Shown here: piece after piece, positions 32,048 to 44,400 of the stretch
How the letters are laid out: each line of letters starts with the position of its first letter
Position numbering within the stretch: the first letter of the stretch is position 1
Assembly: GCF_963583255.1 (NCBI RefSeq)
Contig: NC_084813.1
Coordinates: 20,578,002 to 20,642,001, forward strand
Length of the DNA: 64,000 nt
Direction: 5' to 3'
Origin: Pyrus communis
Taxonomy: Eukaryota > Streptophyta > Magnoliopsida > Rosales > Rosaceae
Made by a program: the position numbers and the translations under genes
The notes under the pieces: model-generated
What the model saw: the letters and a program-made list of their open reading frames with translations, nothing else
Databases searched by the model: none
Told to the model about the DNA's origin: nothing

Positions 32048-35000
32048 TCAAAACGCCTTCATTCCTAGCATTTCACGCAGTAGCCGGAATGTTTCAATTG
32101 GCAATGGCTTTGTGAAGATGTCTGCCACTTGTTCCTTGGTGTGACAGTAGACAAGTTCAATTGTCTTTTGCTTCACATGGTCCCTTAGAAAATGGAACCT
32201 GGTATCAATGTGCTTGCTCCTTCCATGTTGAACAGGATTCTTTGCAAGTTTGATTGCAGACACGTTATCTACATGAATCACAGTCGATTCCACTTGTGGA
32301 TGACACACTGACTTCAACAGATTTCTTAACCAAATTGCCTCACACACGGTTGAGGCTACAGCAACATACTCGGCTTCACATGATGACAAAGCAACAATTG
32401 ATTGCTTCTTTGAAGTCCATGAGAAAGCTGTTGATCCTAGAAAAAACACATAGCCAGTTGTGCTTTTCCTTTCATCTTGGTCACCTCCCCAATCACTATC
32501 TGAATAACCAAATAATTTTGCATCTTCACCAAAATTATAAAATAGACCATAGTTTAGAGTACCTCTTATGTACCTCAAAATTCTCTTGGCGGCCAGCCAA
32601 TGAGACGCCCTTGGTGTTTCTATGTATCGACTCACGAGTCCAACACCATAAACTATATCAGGTCTTGTGATTGTAAGGTACCTTAGGCTTCCAACGAGGC
32701 TTTTGTACACTGTTGAGTTTACAAACTCACCCTCTCCTCCTTTGGACAGCTTCAATCCAGTTGCGACTGGGGTATTGACAGTGTTGCACTTGTCCATATT
32801 GAACTTCTTCAATATGTCTCTCATGTACCTTTGTTGAGAGATGTAGATACCATCACTTTCTTGCTTCACTTCTATGCCAAGAAAGTATGACATTAATCCA
32901 TTGTCAGTCATCTCGAATTCACTGAACATGGATTGCTTGAACTCATGGAACATTGCCTCATTGTTTCCTGTAAACAATAAATCATCTACATAGAGACAAA
33001 TAATTAAGAACTCCCCCTTTTCACCATTCTTCATGTAAACTGAATGCTCGTATGGACATTTCTGAAATCCATTTTGGTGAAGGTAGTTGTCGATCCTTGA
33101 GTTCCAAGCTCGTGGTGCTTGCTTGAGGCCGTACAAAGCCTTCTTCAAACGATACACCTTATCTTCTTCTCCTTGTACTTGGAAGTCTTCCGGTTGTTCC
33201 ACGTACACTTCTTCCTCAAGTACTCCATTAAGGAAGGCTGACTTGACATCTAGTTGATAAATTTTCCATTTATGATGTGCGGCAAGAGAGATTAGCAATC
33301 TTACCGTGTCAAGTCTCGCAACTGGAGCATAGACTTCATCATAGTCCACTCCATACTTCTGTTTGTAGCCCTTTGCTACAAGCCTTGATTTGTATCGATC
33401 CACACTCCCATCTGCAGTGTGTTTGATCTTGTAAACCCACTTGACACCAATAGCCTTCTGATTTGGTGGGAGCTTTGTCAGCTCCCAAGTGTCATTCTTC
33501 TCGATGGCATGGATCTCTTCTTCCATGGCTTTCTTCCAACAATCTTCTTCCACAACTTCATTGAATGAGAAAGGCTCGTGGTCTGCATACAAGCAGAAAA
33601 GGTTGGTTTCTTCTTCTTCTTCTTGTCCATAAATCTCTGTGAGACTCCTTAACCTCACTGGAGTTGAGGAGCTGCTTTCCTCACTAGATGTAGGACCACT
33701 CCTTGCAATTCTGTGCACTGGAGTTGTTGTGATTGTTTGAGCAGGCTGTTGCTCAATCGGTGGTACAACTTCTGGTTCTTCAAAATCAGTGGAGACGATC
33801 TTCTCTTTACTGACTTCTTTGTTGTTCCACGTCCATGTCTCTTCCTCACTGAAGATGACATCTCTACTAACCACTAGTTTGCCAGTTAGTGGGTTGTAGA
33901 GCTTGTATGCCTTGGACTCTTCACTATAGCCCACAAACACACATTTCTCACCTCTATCATCAAGTTTCCTCCTCTTGGCTTCTGGAACTTGAGCATATGC
34001 AACACACCCAAAAATTCTTAGGTGTGTAACATTTGGCTTGTATCCACTCCAAGCCTCTTGTGGTGTCATCCTCTTGACACTCTTTGTTGGACATCGATTC
34101 AACAAATAAATCGAACAAGCTACAGCTTCTGCCCATAACTCTTTTGGCAAATTCTTCTCCTTAAGCATGGACCTTGTCATGTCAAGGATGGTTCGATTCT
34201 TTCTTTCGGCTATCCCATTTTGCTGTGGGGTATAGGCAGCAGTAAGTTGATGCCTAATTCCTTGCTCCTTGCAGTATGCTTGGAAAGCATTGGAGGTGTA
34301 CTCTCCACCTCTATCTGATCTCACAGCCACAAGCTTGTGGTTACTTTCTGCCTCTGTGAGTGCCTTGAACTCCTTGAAAATTTTTAGGGCAGCTGACTTC
34401 TCCTTGAGAAAATAGACCCAAGTCTTTCTACTGAAATCATCAATGAAGGTAATAAAATACCTATTACCTCCATAAGACATGGGATCCAATGGACCACATA
34501 TATCTGTGTGCACCAACTGCAGTGGTGCCTTTGCTCTCCATGTATCACCAACAGGGAATGATAGTCGTGCTTGCTTGCCAAGCACACAACCTTCACATAC
34601 TTGGCGTGTGGCTTCAATCTGGGGTAGACCACGAACCATTCCTCCACTTGACAGCAACTTTAGGCCATTGAAATTAAGATGGCCAAATCGAAGATGCCAT
34701 TTCCATGACTCATCTTCCATTACACCGATGTTGCAGCTTCCAATCTTTGTGTTCAAATTCAACGGAAACATCCGGTTCTTTGACATTCGAACACGTGCAA
34801 TAAGCTTTCTCCTTGCATTCCTGAGAGTGAGAAGCATGTTCTCCATATGTATAATGTACCCTTTCTGGAGCAGTTGACCAATGCTCAGAATGTTGCTTTT
34901 CATACCTGGTATGTAGTAGGTATCGGAGATGTATTCTTCTCTTCCATCCTTCTGGATGATCTTGATCTTCCCTTTGCCTTCAACTGGCAACTTTGAGGAG

Positions 35001-36070
35001 TCACCAAGACTTACAGATCCATAGGCCCCTTTTTTGAGTTCGGCAAAAAACTCCTTCTTTCCACACATGTGATTGCTTGCACCAGAGTCCAAATACCAAA
35101 CATCTTGTTGGCTACTGGAATCATGGTGTGCTAGTAAGACTGTAAGTTCTTCATCAGTATTTCCACTTGATTCTGCCATGTTGACATGCTCACCATTTTT
35201 ATGTGAACATTCATTGGCATAATGTCCATATTGCTTACAGTTGTGACACTGGATATGCGCCTTTCCTCGAGTAGATCTCCACTCCTGAGACTGACCTTGA
35301 TTTTGTGCATAGCCTCGACCTCTTCCTCGGGCTCGTCCTCGGCTACGGTTGGATGAGCTCCCACGACGTGAGTTCTACTGCCCACGACCTTTATTTGGTT
35401 TGTCAATATTCAACTTTGACTCCAAAGCTTGCTCTAGCGTTGTGGGGCTTGCATTCTTCTGAATGCGTTGCTCGTGAACTAGGAGGGATCCTAGTAGCTC
35501 TTCTGCGCTCATCACCTCCAAATCCTTGGATTCCTCAATGGCAGTCACCACATGCTCAAACTTAGATGTGAGTGACCGGAGTATCTTCTCCACAACTCGT
35601 ACTTCATCGAGTCTCTCGCCATTTCTCCTTATCTGATTTACTATCACAATGAGCCTTGAGTGATAGTCGGAGATGCTCTCCCCTTCATTCATATGAGCAG
35701 TTTCAAAATCTGCTCGAAGTGATTGTAACCTCACTTTCTTGACTCGATCTACTCCTTTGTAGATTGTACTGAGTGTATCCCATACTTGCTTGCTCGTTGT
35801 TGCTTCTGCAACCTTCTCGAACGTTGAATCTTCCAAACCCTGGTATAGAAGATACAGCGCCTTTTGGTCCTTCTTTCGTAAGTCCTTGAGAGTGTTCCTT
35901 TGATCCGCAGTATATACGGCTTCTTGCTCGGCAGTGGGTACAACATACCCACTACTGACAACTTCCCATAGCTCCTGTGATCCAAACAATGCTTTGAATT
36001 GGATGCACCATCTTTCATAATTTTCTTTCTTCAATGTGGGAACTTGGAGTTGCACTAAGTTGGACGCCAT
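32048..36070 (-). pseudogene. Copia element II gag-pol, one amber stop
   Basis: Start ATG at 36070; the stop ending the frame is at 32048. The frame is continuous except for a single TAG at 35375-35377. Gag (UBN2 type; YERWCIQFKALFGSQELWEVV-like start) precedes the stop. After it come an RG-rich stretch, the CCHC knuckle [14 protein letters not shown], protease (LDSGASNHM), GAG-pre-integrase, integrase ([24 protein letters not shown]), RT (YVDDLLF) and RNase H (YSDSDWGGD). Full length would be about 1340 codons, normal for copia. The stop lies within the gag part upstream of the knuckle and not at a gag/pol border, and its context (CAG TAG AAC) does not match the known CARYYA readthrough signal. 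I therefore read it as a point mutation from CAG. Confidence 0.9.
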
Positions 36071-36100
36071 AACTGCTGCACCTGCCAGAATGGTATTCTG

Positions 36101-36112
36101 GCTCTGATACCA
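36101..36112 (-). other. Primer binding site of copia element II
   Basis: On the - strand TGGTATCAGAGC, two bases after the 5' LTR (36115-36567). Complementary to initiator tRNA-Met. Confidence 0.9.
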
Positions 36113-36114
36113 AT

Positions 36115-36567
36115 TGTTGGTATTTGACAGTTTACTAACTCAATACCAAAATATGTGGGTGATAAGTTTACAAACTCTATCACACCTCTTTCACTTTGCA
36201 CTCTCAAATAAAATTGGACAAAGAAAGAAATAGAGAAAGGAGGGAAGCAACAAGCTTTGGCAAAACACTTGGACTTTGATATATGAAAAAAGGTTTACAA
36301 ACTGTTGGAATAAGAAAGCTTACAAGCTTCTTCACAATTGGAAGTGGGATTCGGATGGGATGATTTACAATGCTTGAGAACTTGGGTATTTATAGCAAAC
36401 CAAATGATTAAACTAAGATTATTTATTACCACACAAAACACATTAATTGCACCTAATAATTTTTATTCAACCATACCTAACATTGCCTAACTTTCCATGC
36501 CTAACTTTGACATTGATTTTCAACAATAGCTAGCAGCAACATCCTGTTTTGATTTGAATTTCCAACA
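36115..36567 (-). repeat. 5' LTR of copia element II
   Basis: 453 bp with TGTTGG...CCAACA ends. It carries the promoter for - strand transcription. Confidence 0.95.
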
Positions 36568-37125
36568 ATGTTCTGATGTACTCATCTTCATTGAGTACGG
36601 TGGTGCTGCCATCAAGGCTAGTCATCCACAATGGTTCACCCATTTGGGCCATTCTGATGAGTTCATCCATAGCTGCAACGGCAAGCTCAATCATCATTGG
36701 CTTGTCTGCTTCACTTGATGCACTGATTGACCTGAGAGGGTCTCCAGCACCATACATCTCACCGGCCATGCTTGACTGAACCCCAAAGCTCCCACCACAA
36801 GATCAAGTGGACTGCGAAAAGGAGAAGAATTAGCTTCCCAATGGTTTGCCTACATACTTCGCAGCTATCGCTGATATACGATCGATCTGAACAATAAAGG
36901 AATAAGTTAATTTGGCGACTTGTCACGTGCCACGAATCTAGAACATATATGTAACATTCGACGTATCTGACAATAAAACGTTATCTAAATTTGTTATAAC
37001 AAAATAAGTAAAATATCCACCAAATAATAAATGTGTTTGAGATTATCTTGATCTTTAAATTTTCTTTACCGCTTCTCATAATCGAATCTTTTGTCTCAAA
37101 TGGTGTTCGTCGAATGACATCTCTC

Positions 37126-37591
37126 AAATGACTTTAATGGAAATCATGCATTAAAGTCTCGCATTAAGTGGTTAATATTTTTTTCATTTATTGTCAATTA
37201 ATTTGAGATAGATGCTCATTCTAAGCAATGTGACAAGCTTAAAATCTGAGTTTCATAAAATTCTCCATAATTCCCTTCTTTTTGATAATTTATTTTGTTC
37301 TTCAAAGTCATTATCTAAGCCTATGAGACGAAATGAAGAACGCAAGTCATGATTCTAGGGTTTTCTAGTCTTTTCATGTCTAGGGTTTTGAAAAAGAATG
37401 GGCCTTACAGCAGGTCCAATCCTATTTCTATACGAATAAGAATTAATTTTCTATTACTTCCCCAATCTTAGGATACATAATATTGTTTAAAAAAAAAAAA
37501 AAAATTACTTTCCTACTTTTCTAAAAAAATATTACTTCATATTTCTATTAAGTTAAAGACTTTGTAAGTTACATCTTTGTCAATCCTTAGA
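37126..37591. other. AT-rich DNA between HDG2-like pseudogene and solo-LTR-like element
   Basis: Homology with the intact HDG2-like gene ends at about 37125. The remaining sequence is AT-rich with an A tract at about 37490. No gene seen. Confidence 0.4.
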
Positions 37592-39967
37592 TGACACGTC
37601 CCGATCCCGATATTCCCAAATATCATGATAGGCACATGCTGGCTGACACTCGAGGATGACGAAACCATTTTAGACATGCATACGAATGAAAATATGTGAT
37701 CAGAAAGAAATATACGAATGCAGAACCATGTTTAGAGCATACAACTACTAAAAGATAATGTGGAAGAATTATTATAAAAAGGTATGAATAAAAGAATGGG
37801 TCTTAGCCTGAGAAGACTCGAAGATCCTTACGTTGAATTGCCCTGACGCTGGGACTGTATGCCTCGATTCTAATTCCTAAGGGGGGCGCAAAAACAAAAA
37901 AGGTGAGTGGACCAAAGTTTATAATAATAATACTAATAATAATAAGAAAACCGTTTTCTTTTTTAACATACTAACCCCCTATTTTGAAAACACATATATA
38001 TAATACTACATAGTACTTTTCTGAAAACTCTACGTGCCATGAAAACGTTCATCAAATCGGTACGTATGAAACCATGGTCAGAAATGAATATAGCCGCCCG
38101 AAGGCAAATTCGGAAAACCTTCTTGAATCCCATCAATGTTGTACTCTCTAGGGGTATCATAGTCGGCCGAAGGCAGTACCTGTCCATCACTCGAAGATAA
38201 AGCTTTACGACACTGGGTTACGCCAGTGAAGAAACATGGTAGACCCCATCGCCCAAAGGTGAAGCTATATAACTCTAGATTACGCTAGAGAAGAAACATA
38301 TAACATCATAACACCAACACTAGCTGTGGCTAGTGAAGCTGTCCGACACTAGTTTCGCCAGTGAAGCTGGGGGGTATGACATAATTATCCTCAACTGTGT
38401 CCTATGGCCATAGACATCTACATACCTGTGTTGTGTGGATGTGTTGTATGATAACCCACTAGATACATACCAAAAATATACCTCAAAATCTCATATCCAA
38501 TCACCGGAGCTAAAAAGCTCAAAGCCTCATCTCATAAATCCATAATAGTTCATATTCATAAATCCGTAAAATAGATCACATTTGAAAACCATAGAATTTC
38601 ATATACGAACATCCAAATATTCATAACCTTTCGTAAAACATAAATTCGAGAAATAATAAATATTTCGTAAAAGCAATTTAAATAAATCGTAAATAATGCA
38701 TAAATGTAAAATCAAGAAATCATGCTTTTCGTGAATGCAACCTAATGTTTTATAAAAACCATGCAAGTTAAGAAGGGGTCCACTCACAAGTATTCCATTG
38801 CCTGGAAGTTGCTCGAACTCGCGAGGATGGTGCCACTTCCCACCAACGCACCTAAACACAAATAAGGACCATTTAGTAAAACTTTACTAAAATAGTCAAA
38901 TTTGGGAAAATGGATAGTGAATTCGGATTTGGCACATTGAAAAACCTAAAGAAAGACTTTGGGTTCCCCCCACGCGCCGCCGCATGAGCCGCCATGAGGC
39001 GGCGACCTAGAAAGCCACGGTCGGAAACCCAATTTTTCGACCAACTTCAAAAATTACCAAATTTTACAGGAATGTATAACTCATTAAGGGGAAGAACTTT
39101 CATACCTAGGACGAAGTCCAATTCGACTGGGAAACGCCTGAAAAACCACCTCGATCCACCAGAAAACCCTAAAATGGTTGTTCTTCAATTCGTCGAATTT
39201 GCAGTTCCGCCGCCCCCAAACGTGTTTGGGCTTTGATCCATGCCTCAAGGGGAGTTGAACAAGGGTGGTGGTCGACAATGGTGCTTGCAAGAACGGCGAA
39301 TTGTCGTCGTGCACCCATAAACCCAACAAGTTTCGTTTTTCATGAATATGGGGTTAAACAAAGTGAGATTTAGGTGGAAATGGAAGAGGAGTTGATGTAG
39401 AGTTGTTTCCAGGTGGGAGGGGTGGCTACGAATTGCCGAAAAAACCAACGAAATCTTGTCTGAAAATGGCGCCAAGAACTGATTCAGGGAACCGGGTCGC
39501 AATGGGCAAACGGGTCGAATAGGGGTCTGAAAGGCTGGGCTCTCTTTTCTCTCATTTCCCTTCTTTCTTTCTTTTCTGATTGGGCAACATCCCACCTTTC
39601 TTTCTCCTGATTGGTCTTCTCTCCCTCTTTTCCCCTCCTTTCTCTTCTATTCTTTCTATCACAACCACATACGTGGCTTCCAAATTGTTGCTCTAGCAAA
39701 TCTAGAGCCTTCTAGATTATGGTCAAATGACCATTTCGTCCCTATCTTTGCTCGTTCATAACTCTTTTGTTATAACTCTAAATTTCATTATGTTTAATCC
39801 TATTCGTTTGTAATGATGATTACTACTAGAATACGCCAAGGAAACAAATCTTACATGACATGACAAGGCGGTCAACAAAAGTCAACGTATTTCACCTCAA
39901 AGGGCATTTTTGTAAATTCACGCTTTAAAATTATAAAAACCATAATATTTGGAGACGGGTCGTTATA
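37592..39967. mobile_element. Large non-coding element, probable solo LTR, TSD TTAGA
   Basis: The 2376-bp block is flanked by TTAGA (37587-37591 and 39968-39972). It begins TGACACGTCCCG and ends CGGGTCGTTATA, an imperfect inverted ending (TG...TA, where CA is expected). No open frame resembles a retroelement protein. Such ends and size fit a solo LTR of a large Ty3/gypsy element. Related sequence starts at 63569: in both, a GGGGCGCAAAA..GTGAGTGG block follows about 290-320 bp after the start. Strand cannot be assigned. Confidence 0.6.
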
Positions 39968-39972
39968 TTAGA

Positions 39973-41171
39973 GCACATTTGGATGAAGATAGATTTAACA
40001 GAACTTTTCAAGAAGCTTCGTTTCTCCAGGTTCGTGTAATGCAATCTAACCGTAAGCGTGATGCCTAGAAAACTATTGGTGTGATGTCAGTTAAACATGC
40101 CAGTTCATTGTGGGTTCCTCCATTTGTTTTAGATATTTCCGTTGTTTTTCTTTCTACAAATCATATGGTCATCAAGACTTAGTCTAATAGACATCCATTT
40201 TTTCTATTGAAAAGTGTATCACAATTTGTGGGTATGGATAATTTTTGTCGTATGTATGTGTGCGTGTGCCCGCGCATTGTCTCAAATGGTTCATGGCAAA
40301 CAATATCGTGAAAACTTTTCAACTTGACTTCTTGTTTTTACATTTTCTTGCTAGATATAGTGCATAAAGGTCATCATTTTTATGAGATGATACAGAGTTT
40401 GAAGATACATTAATTGTAACATTACTTCCAAGAATTCACACCATGAAATGAATACAAAGCACTGCTGACAATATTACATATGCATGTTGAACCAGAACCC
40501 AGCAACAAGCCTTCCTATCTAATTATAAAAGCCGCATTTATTCCAATTAGTAATTTTGTACTACAACTGCAATTTCTCTTGCACCATGGAGGACTAAGAG
40601 TTAATGAGGGTTTAGAGAGGTTCATATTTCTAGTTATTAAGTGTCAATCAGTGAGTTTTCTTGTTGTACAAAAGTATGTACAATTTAAATATTACGTTGC
40701 AGATGTTCAAAATGTGTAACTAATTAATGGAATAATCTTTATATTTGCTGATGTGATGCCTACATTAAAATGGACTGGAAAAAGCAAAAAGAATTATGGT
40801 TAAGTGATCAAATGTTGTCGGACAATTATCAAACTCAACTAGAATCATACATTTAAACATGATCTGTACTCATTTGATAAATAGTTCTTAATTGATTGTT
40901 TGATAATAAATAGCAAGTTACATAGAGTATATATCTTCGCAATCTAAAGAACCGGTGGCACATATGAAATTATTGGATTACCTAATTTATCCACATATAA
41001 TTTACATTTAAGCGTTTTTCAACTTAAAATTTGTCACCCTTGAGATAATTTCCTCCCAACTAAGATTAAGCTTCTTCGCTCATCTTGGAGACTTGCTTTA
41101 ATTGCTTGTTTTTTTTCCTAGTAAAAATGGGAGGAAGCAAACCCCTTGGCCCATCCTCATCCTAACTCCCC
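39973..41171. other. Intergenic, no gene seen
   Basis: AT-rich DNA. Short frames such as 40480-40719 have no recognisable domain or codon bias. A small purine-rich (GA) segment begins only within the copia III LTR. Confidence 0.4.
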
Positions 41172-41176
41172 CTACC

Positions 41177-41409
41177 TGTTAATGTAGAGAGGGAGAGATC
41201 GAGAAAGAAGATTAGATTTTTAAGAACTAGAGAGAGAGAGAAATGTTTTAGAGAGAGAAACTGTAGAACTGTTATATTGGTTTTCTTAACCTTCAAGCTA
41301 TTACAATGATGTATTTATATAGAGAACACACTTTCTAACAAACTAACTAACTAAGGCTTACAATCTTGTGACAAGTGGCACAATCCTAGGCACTGTTTAT
41401 ATCCTTACA
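41177..41409 (-). repeat. 3' LTR of copia element III
   Basis: 233 bp with a TATATAAATA box (near 41313-41323, - strand) and a GA-rich segment. Confidence 0.9.
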
Positions 41410-41463
41410 TGCCCCTTTAAACTCATGATTCGATGATCCAAGTATGAGATTGACACAATGAGA

Positions 41464-44400
41464 CTAAAAAAGAGGAGCACTGAAACCCTTAGTTAAGATA
41501 TTTGCAAATTGTTCTCGAGATGAGACAAACTGAACAAAAAATTTCTTCTTAGTAACCCTTTCATGCACAAAGTGCACATTAATCTCAATATGCTTCGTGC
41601 GTTGGTGTTGAACAGGATTAAAGGACAATGCTATGGCAGAAAGATTGTCACAAAAGAGAACAGGAGTAGCAGCAGACTTGACATGCATAAATTCCAGCAA
41701 TTCTAGAATCCAATCAATCTCAACAGATGTAGTAGACATATCTCTATATTATACTTTTGTTGATGGACAAGAAACAATGTTTTGTTTCTTGGAAGACCAA
41801 GAAATAAGATTGTTTCCCAAGAATACAACCAAACTAGTAGTTGATTGCCTATCATTGGGATTACCAGCCCAATCTGCATCACTAAATGTCTTCAATGTTA
41901 AATCTCTTTGAGTATAAGAAATGCCAACAAATAATGTCCCCTTTAGATACCTCAAAATCCTCTTAACTACTTGAAAATGTGACACCATTGGAGAATGCAT
42001 AAATTGGTAGACTTGATGAACTGAGAATGCAATATTCGGTCAAGTGGAGGTGAGATATTGTAATGCTCCAACTATACTTCTATATACTATTGGATTGTTG
42101 TAGGGAGTACCATCATCTTTAATTAACTGATTGTAAGGTAAATAAGGAGTGTCACAAGTCTTACAATCCACCATCTTAACTTTCTGCAACAAATCCTAAA
42201 TGTATTTGGACCGAGACAAAAATAACCCCTTGGCAGTTTTGGTAACTTGAATTCCCAGAAAATAATAGAGCTCTCCCAAGTCGTTGATGTCAAATTCAGA
42301 GGTTAAAAAGTGAATCACCTGTTAAATAACTAAAGTAGAATTACCAGTGATGATAATATCATCGATATAGAGTAAAACACCACAATATCCCTGCCAATAG
42401 TCCTAACAAATAGAGAAGAATCAAAATATGTGGATTGAAACCCAAGAGAGGGAAGAAAGCTTGTAAATATGTTATTATAGACTCGAAGAGCCTGTTTCAA
42501 CCCATAGAGTGACTTGTGAAGTTCGTAAACTAATTCATGATGTGCAACATCTCCAAAACCAGGAGGTTGAGCCATATACACTTCTTCATTTAACAATTCA
42601 TGAAAAAAAGCATTCTTGACATCCAATTGTCTGAGAGTTTAATTGAAGTGAGCTGCCAAAGTTAGAACTAATCTCATAGTGGTTGGTTTAACCACATGAC
42701 TAAAGGTTTCATCATAATCCAAGCCAGGCTCTTGATTAAACCACTTTGCAACAAGTCTAGCTTTATACCTAGCCACTGTCCCATCTGAGTTCTTTTTTAG
42801 TTTGAAAACCCATTTGTAGCCAACAAGATTCTTGTGAAGAGGTAAATGTACAAGACTCCAAGTGTGTTGATTATTCAATGCATCAATCTCTTCCTGTATA
42901 GCTTTAAACCAAACTGGTACCTTCATTGCAGATTATAGGTTGCAGGTTCCACCAAAGTTGAATCAACATCACTAGATTCAGCTACTTGGCTCAAAAACAC
43001 CTTATTCTTGATGATGCCATTCTTACTTCTAGTTTGCATATGATGCAGATTGAGTGGAGCATTTGGTAAAACCACTTGAAGTAGACCAAGACTTAAAGTC
43101 AGAGTCCATAAGGAGTTAAGGAGTATGACTTGTAGTAGCAATAAAAGACTGAGAAGAGATACTATCTGGTGATGATGGTGAAATGTGAGGTAATGCAGAA
43201 GAAATTGATAGTGAGGATATTATCTCAGTGGGTAAATAGTCTGTTGGTGGAGGTAAAACTATTGGTGAGAATGCTCCTTGGTGTGGTGGTGATAGTGGTG
43301 TTATCTGAGATTGAACTAAGACATTGTCCATATTTGGAATTGGAAGTGGTGACAATAATTGAGAAAAAAAAAGATGTCATAGGTTTGTGCTTAGGTAATA
43401 AAGACAAACGAGTGTAGGGAAATCTAGACTCATCAAACACTACATGCCTAAAAATTGAGAACCTATCCTTTAACACATCAAAACAAATAAATCCTTTGTA
43501 TTTGGATGCATACCCAAGAAAAACACACTCTATGGTTTTAGCTTGTAACTTTGTCTGAATGTAAGGTCTCAGTAGAGGAAAACAAGAACACCTAAACACC
43601 TTAAGATGTGTCAAAACAAGAGGAGTCCCAAAAAGTATTTCAAATGGTGAGCAATTTTTCAAAACTGGTGTAGGCATTTTATTTATAAGATAGACAGCAA
43701 CTTGGCAAGCAAAGGTCCATAAAGAAGAAGGTAATTTTGTAGATTGTAACAGTGTGACAGTGGTTTCAACAATGTGTCTATGTTTTCTCTCAACCAAGAC
43801 ATTTTGTTCTAGGGTATGTGAACAAGACTTATGGTGAATAATCCTTTTACTGTGAAGAAAGGTTTGAAGTTTATTGTTAATATATTCCCCATCACCATCA
43901 ATTTGCAAAGTCTTAATACAAGCAGAGAATTGAGTTTGCACAAACGAATGGAAGGCAACAAAAGTTTCAAAGAAATCTAATTTATTAACAAGAGAAAACA
44001 ACCAACAATACCTAGTACACTCATCAATAAGAGTCACATAGTACTTGTAACCATCAATGGAATTATATGGAGGACCCCAAAGGTCACCGTGTACAATTTC
44101 AAATGGAATTATATATTTGTGTTCACTAGACTGAAAGGGCAATTTAGTGAACTTGCCCTCTAAAAAACTATGACAAAGCATATGAACAGTATACTTTGTA
44201 CAAGATATATGAGACTTATTTAGCATTATAGAGGCATTATTTGAGGGGTGCCCTAACCTACTGTGCCAGAGATTAGAGGTAACAAGTTGTCCAAGCAATG
44301 TAGAAGCTGTAGAATTGCCTTGAGAATAAAGTGAATGATGATTGACAAGTGATGGAATAGGGTAAAGTCCATTACTACATTGTCCTTTGTACAATATCCT

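Larger units (their letters stand above)
31583..36567 (-). mobile_element. Ty1/copia LTR retrotransposon II, very young, TSD ATGTT
   Basis: It is flanked by perfect ATGTT duplications (31578-31582 and 36568-36572) inside exon 5 of the HDG2-like pseudogene. LTRs are 31583-32035 and 36115-36567, each 453 bp with TGTTGG...CCAACA ends. I see no difference between them. The element is transcribed on the - strand, from a TATAAATA box in each LTR. A primer site, a polypurine tract (32036-32047, GAGGAGGTG type) and a nearly complete gag-pol are present. It is therefore the most recent large insertion in the window. Confidence 0.96.
29054..37125 (-). pseudogene. HDG2-like HD-ZIP IV pseudogene: START half only, split by a copia element
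   Basis: It aligns exon by exon with the intact gene at 47250-51767: exon 4 remnant 37125-37070; exon 5 36886-36573 plus 31582-31468 (interrupted by copia element II); exon 6 31333-31232; exon 7 31117-30914; exon 8 30793-30616 (one extra codon); exon 9 30384-30113; exon 10 29604-29509; exon 11 29410-29054. Homology stops at about 37125, so exons 1-3 (homeodomain) and most of the zipper are absent. Exon 5 has a TAA after KYVGKPLGS. Exons 6-11 remain open with normal splice sites, encoding most of START and the C-terminus ([11 protein letters not shown], ending SCDSA). Before the copia insertion, a START-only protein from the ATG at 36769 was conceivable. Confidence 0.9.

Noticed and set aside
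35375..35377. Programmed stop-codon readthrough between gag and pol in copia element II
   Set aside because: The stop is inside gag, upstream of the zinc knuckle, and its context lacks the CARYYA signal; a point mutation is simpler.
38994..39699. Overlapping 70-116 aa frames on both strands
   Set aside because: They lie inside the non-coding LTR-like element, have no domain and mirror one another.
40480..40719. 79-aa + strand frame
   Set aside because: No domain, no neighbouring exon or splice context, AT-rich background.
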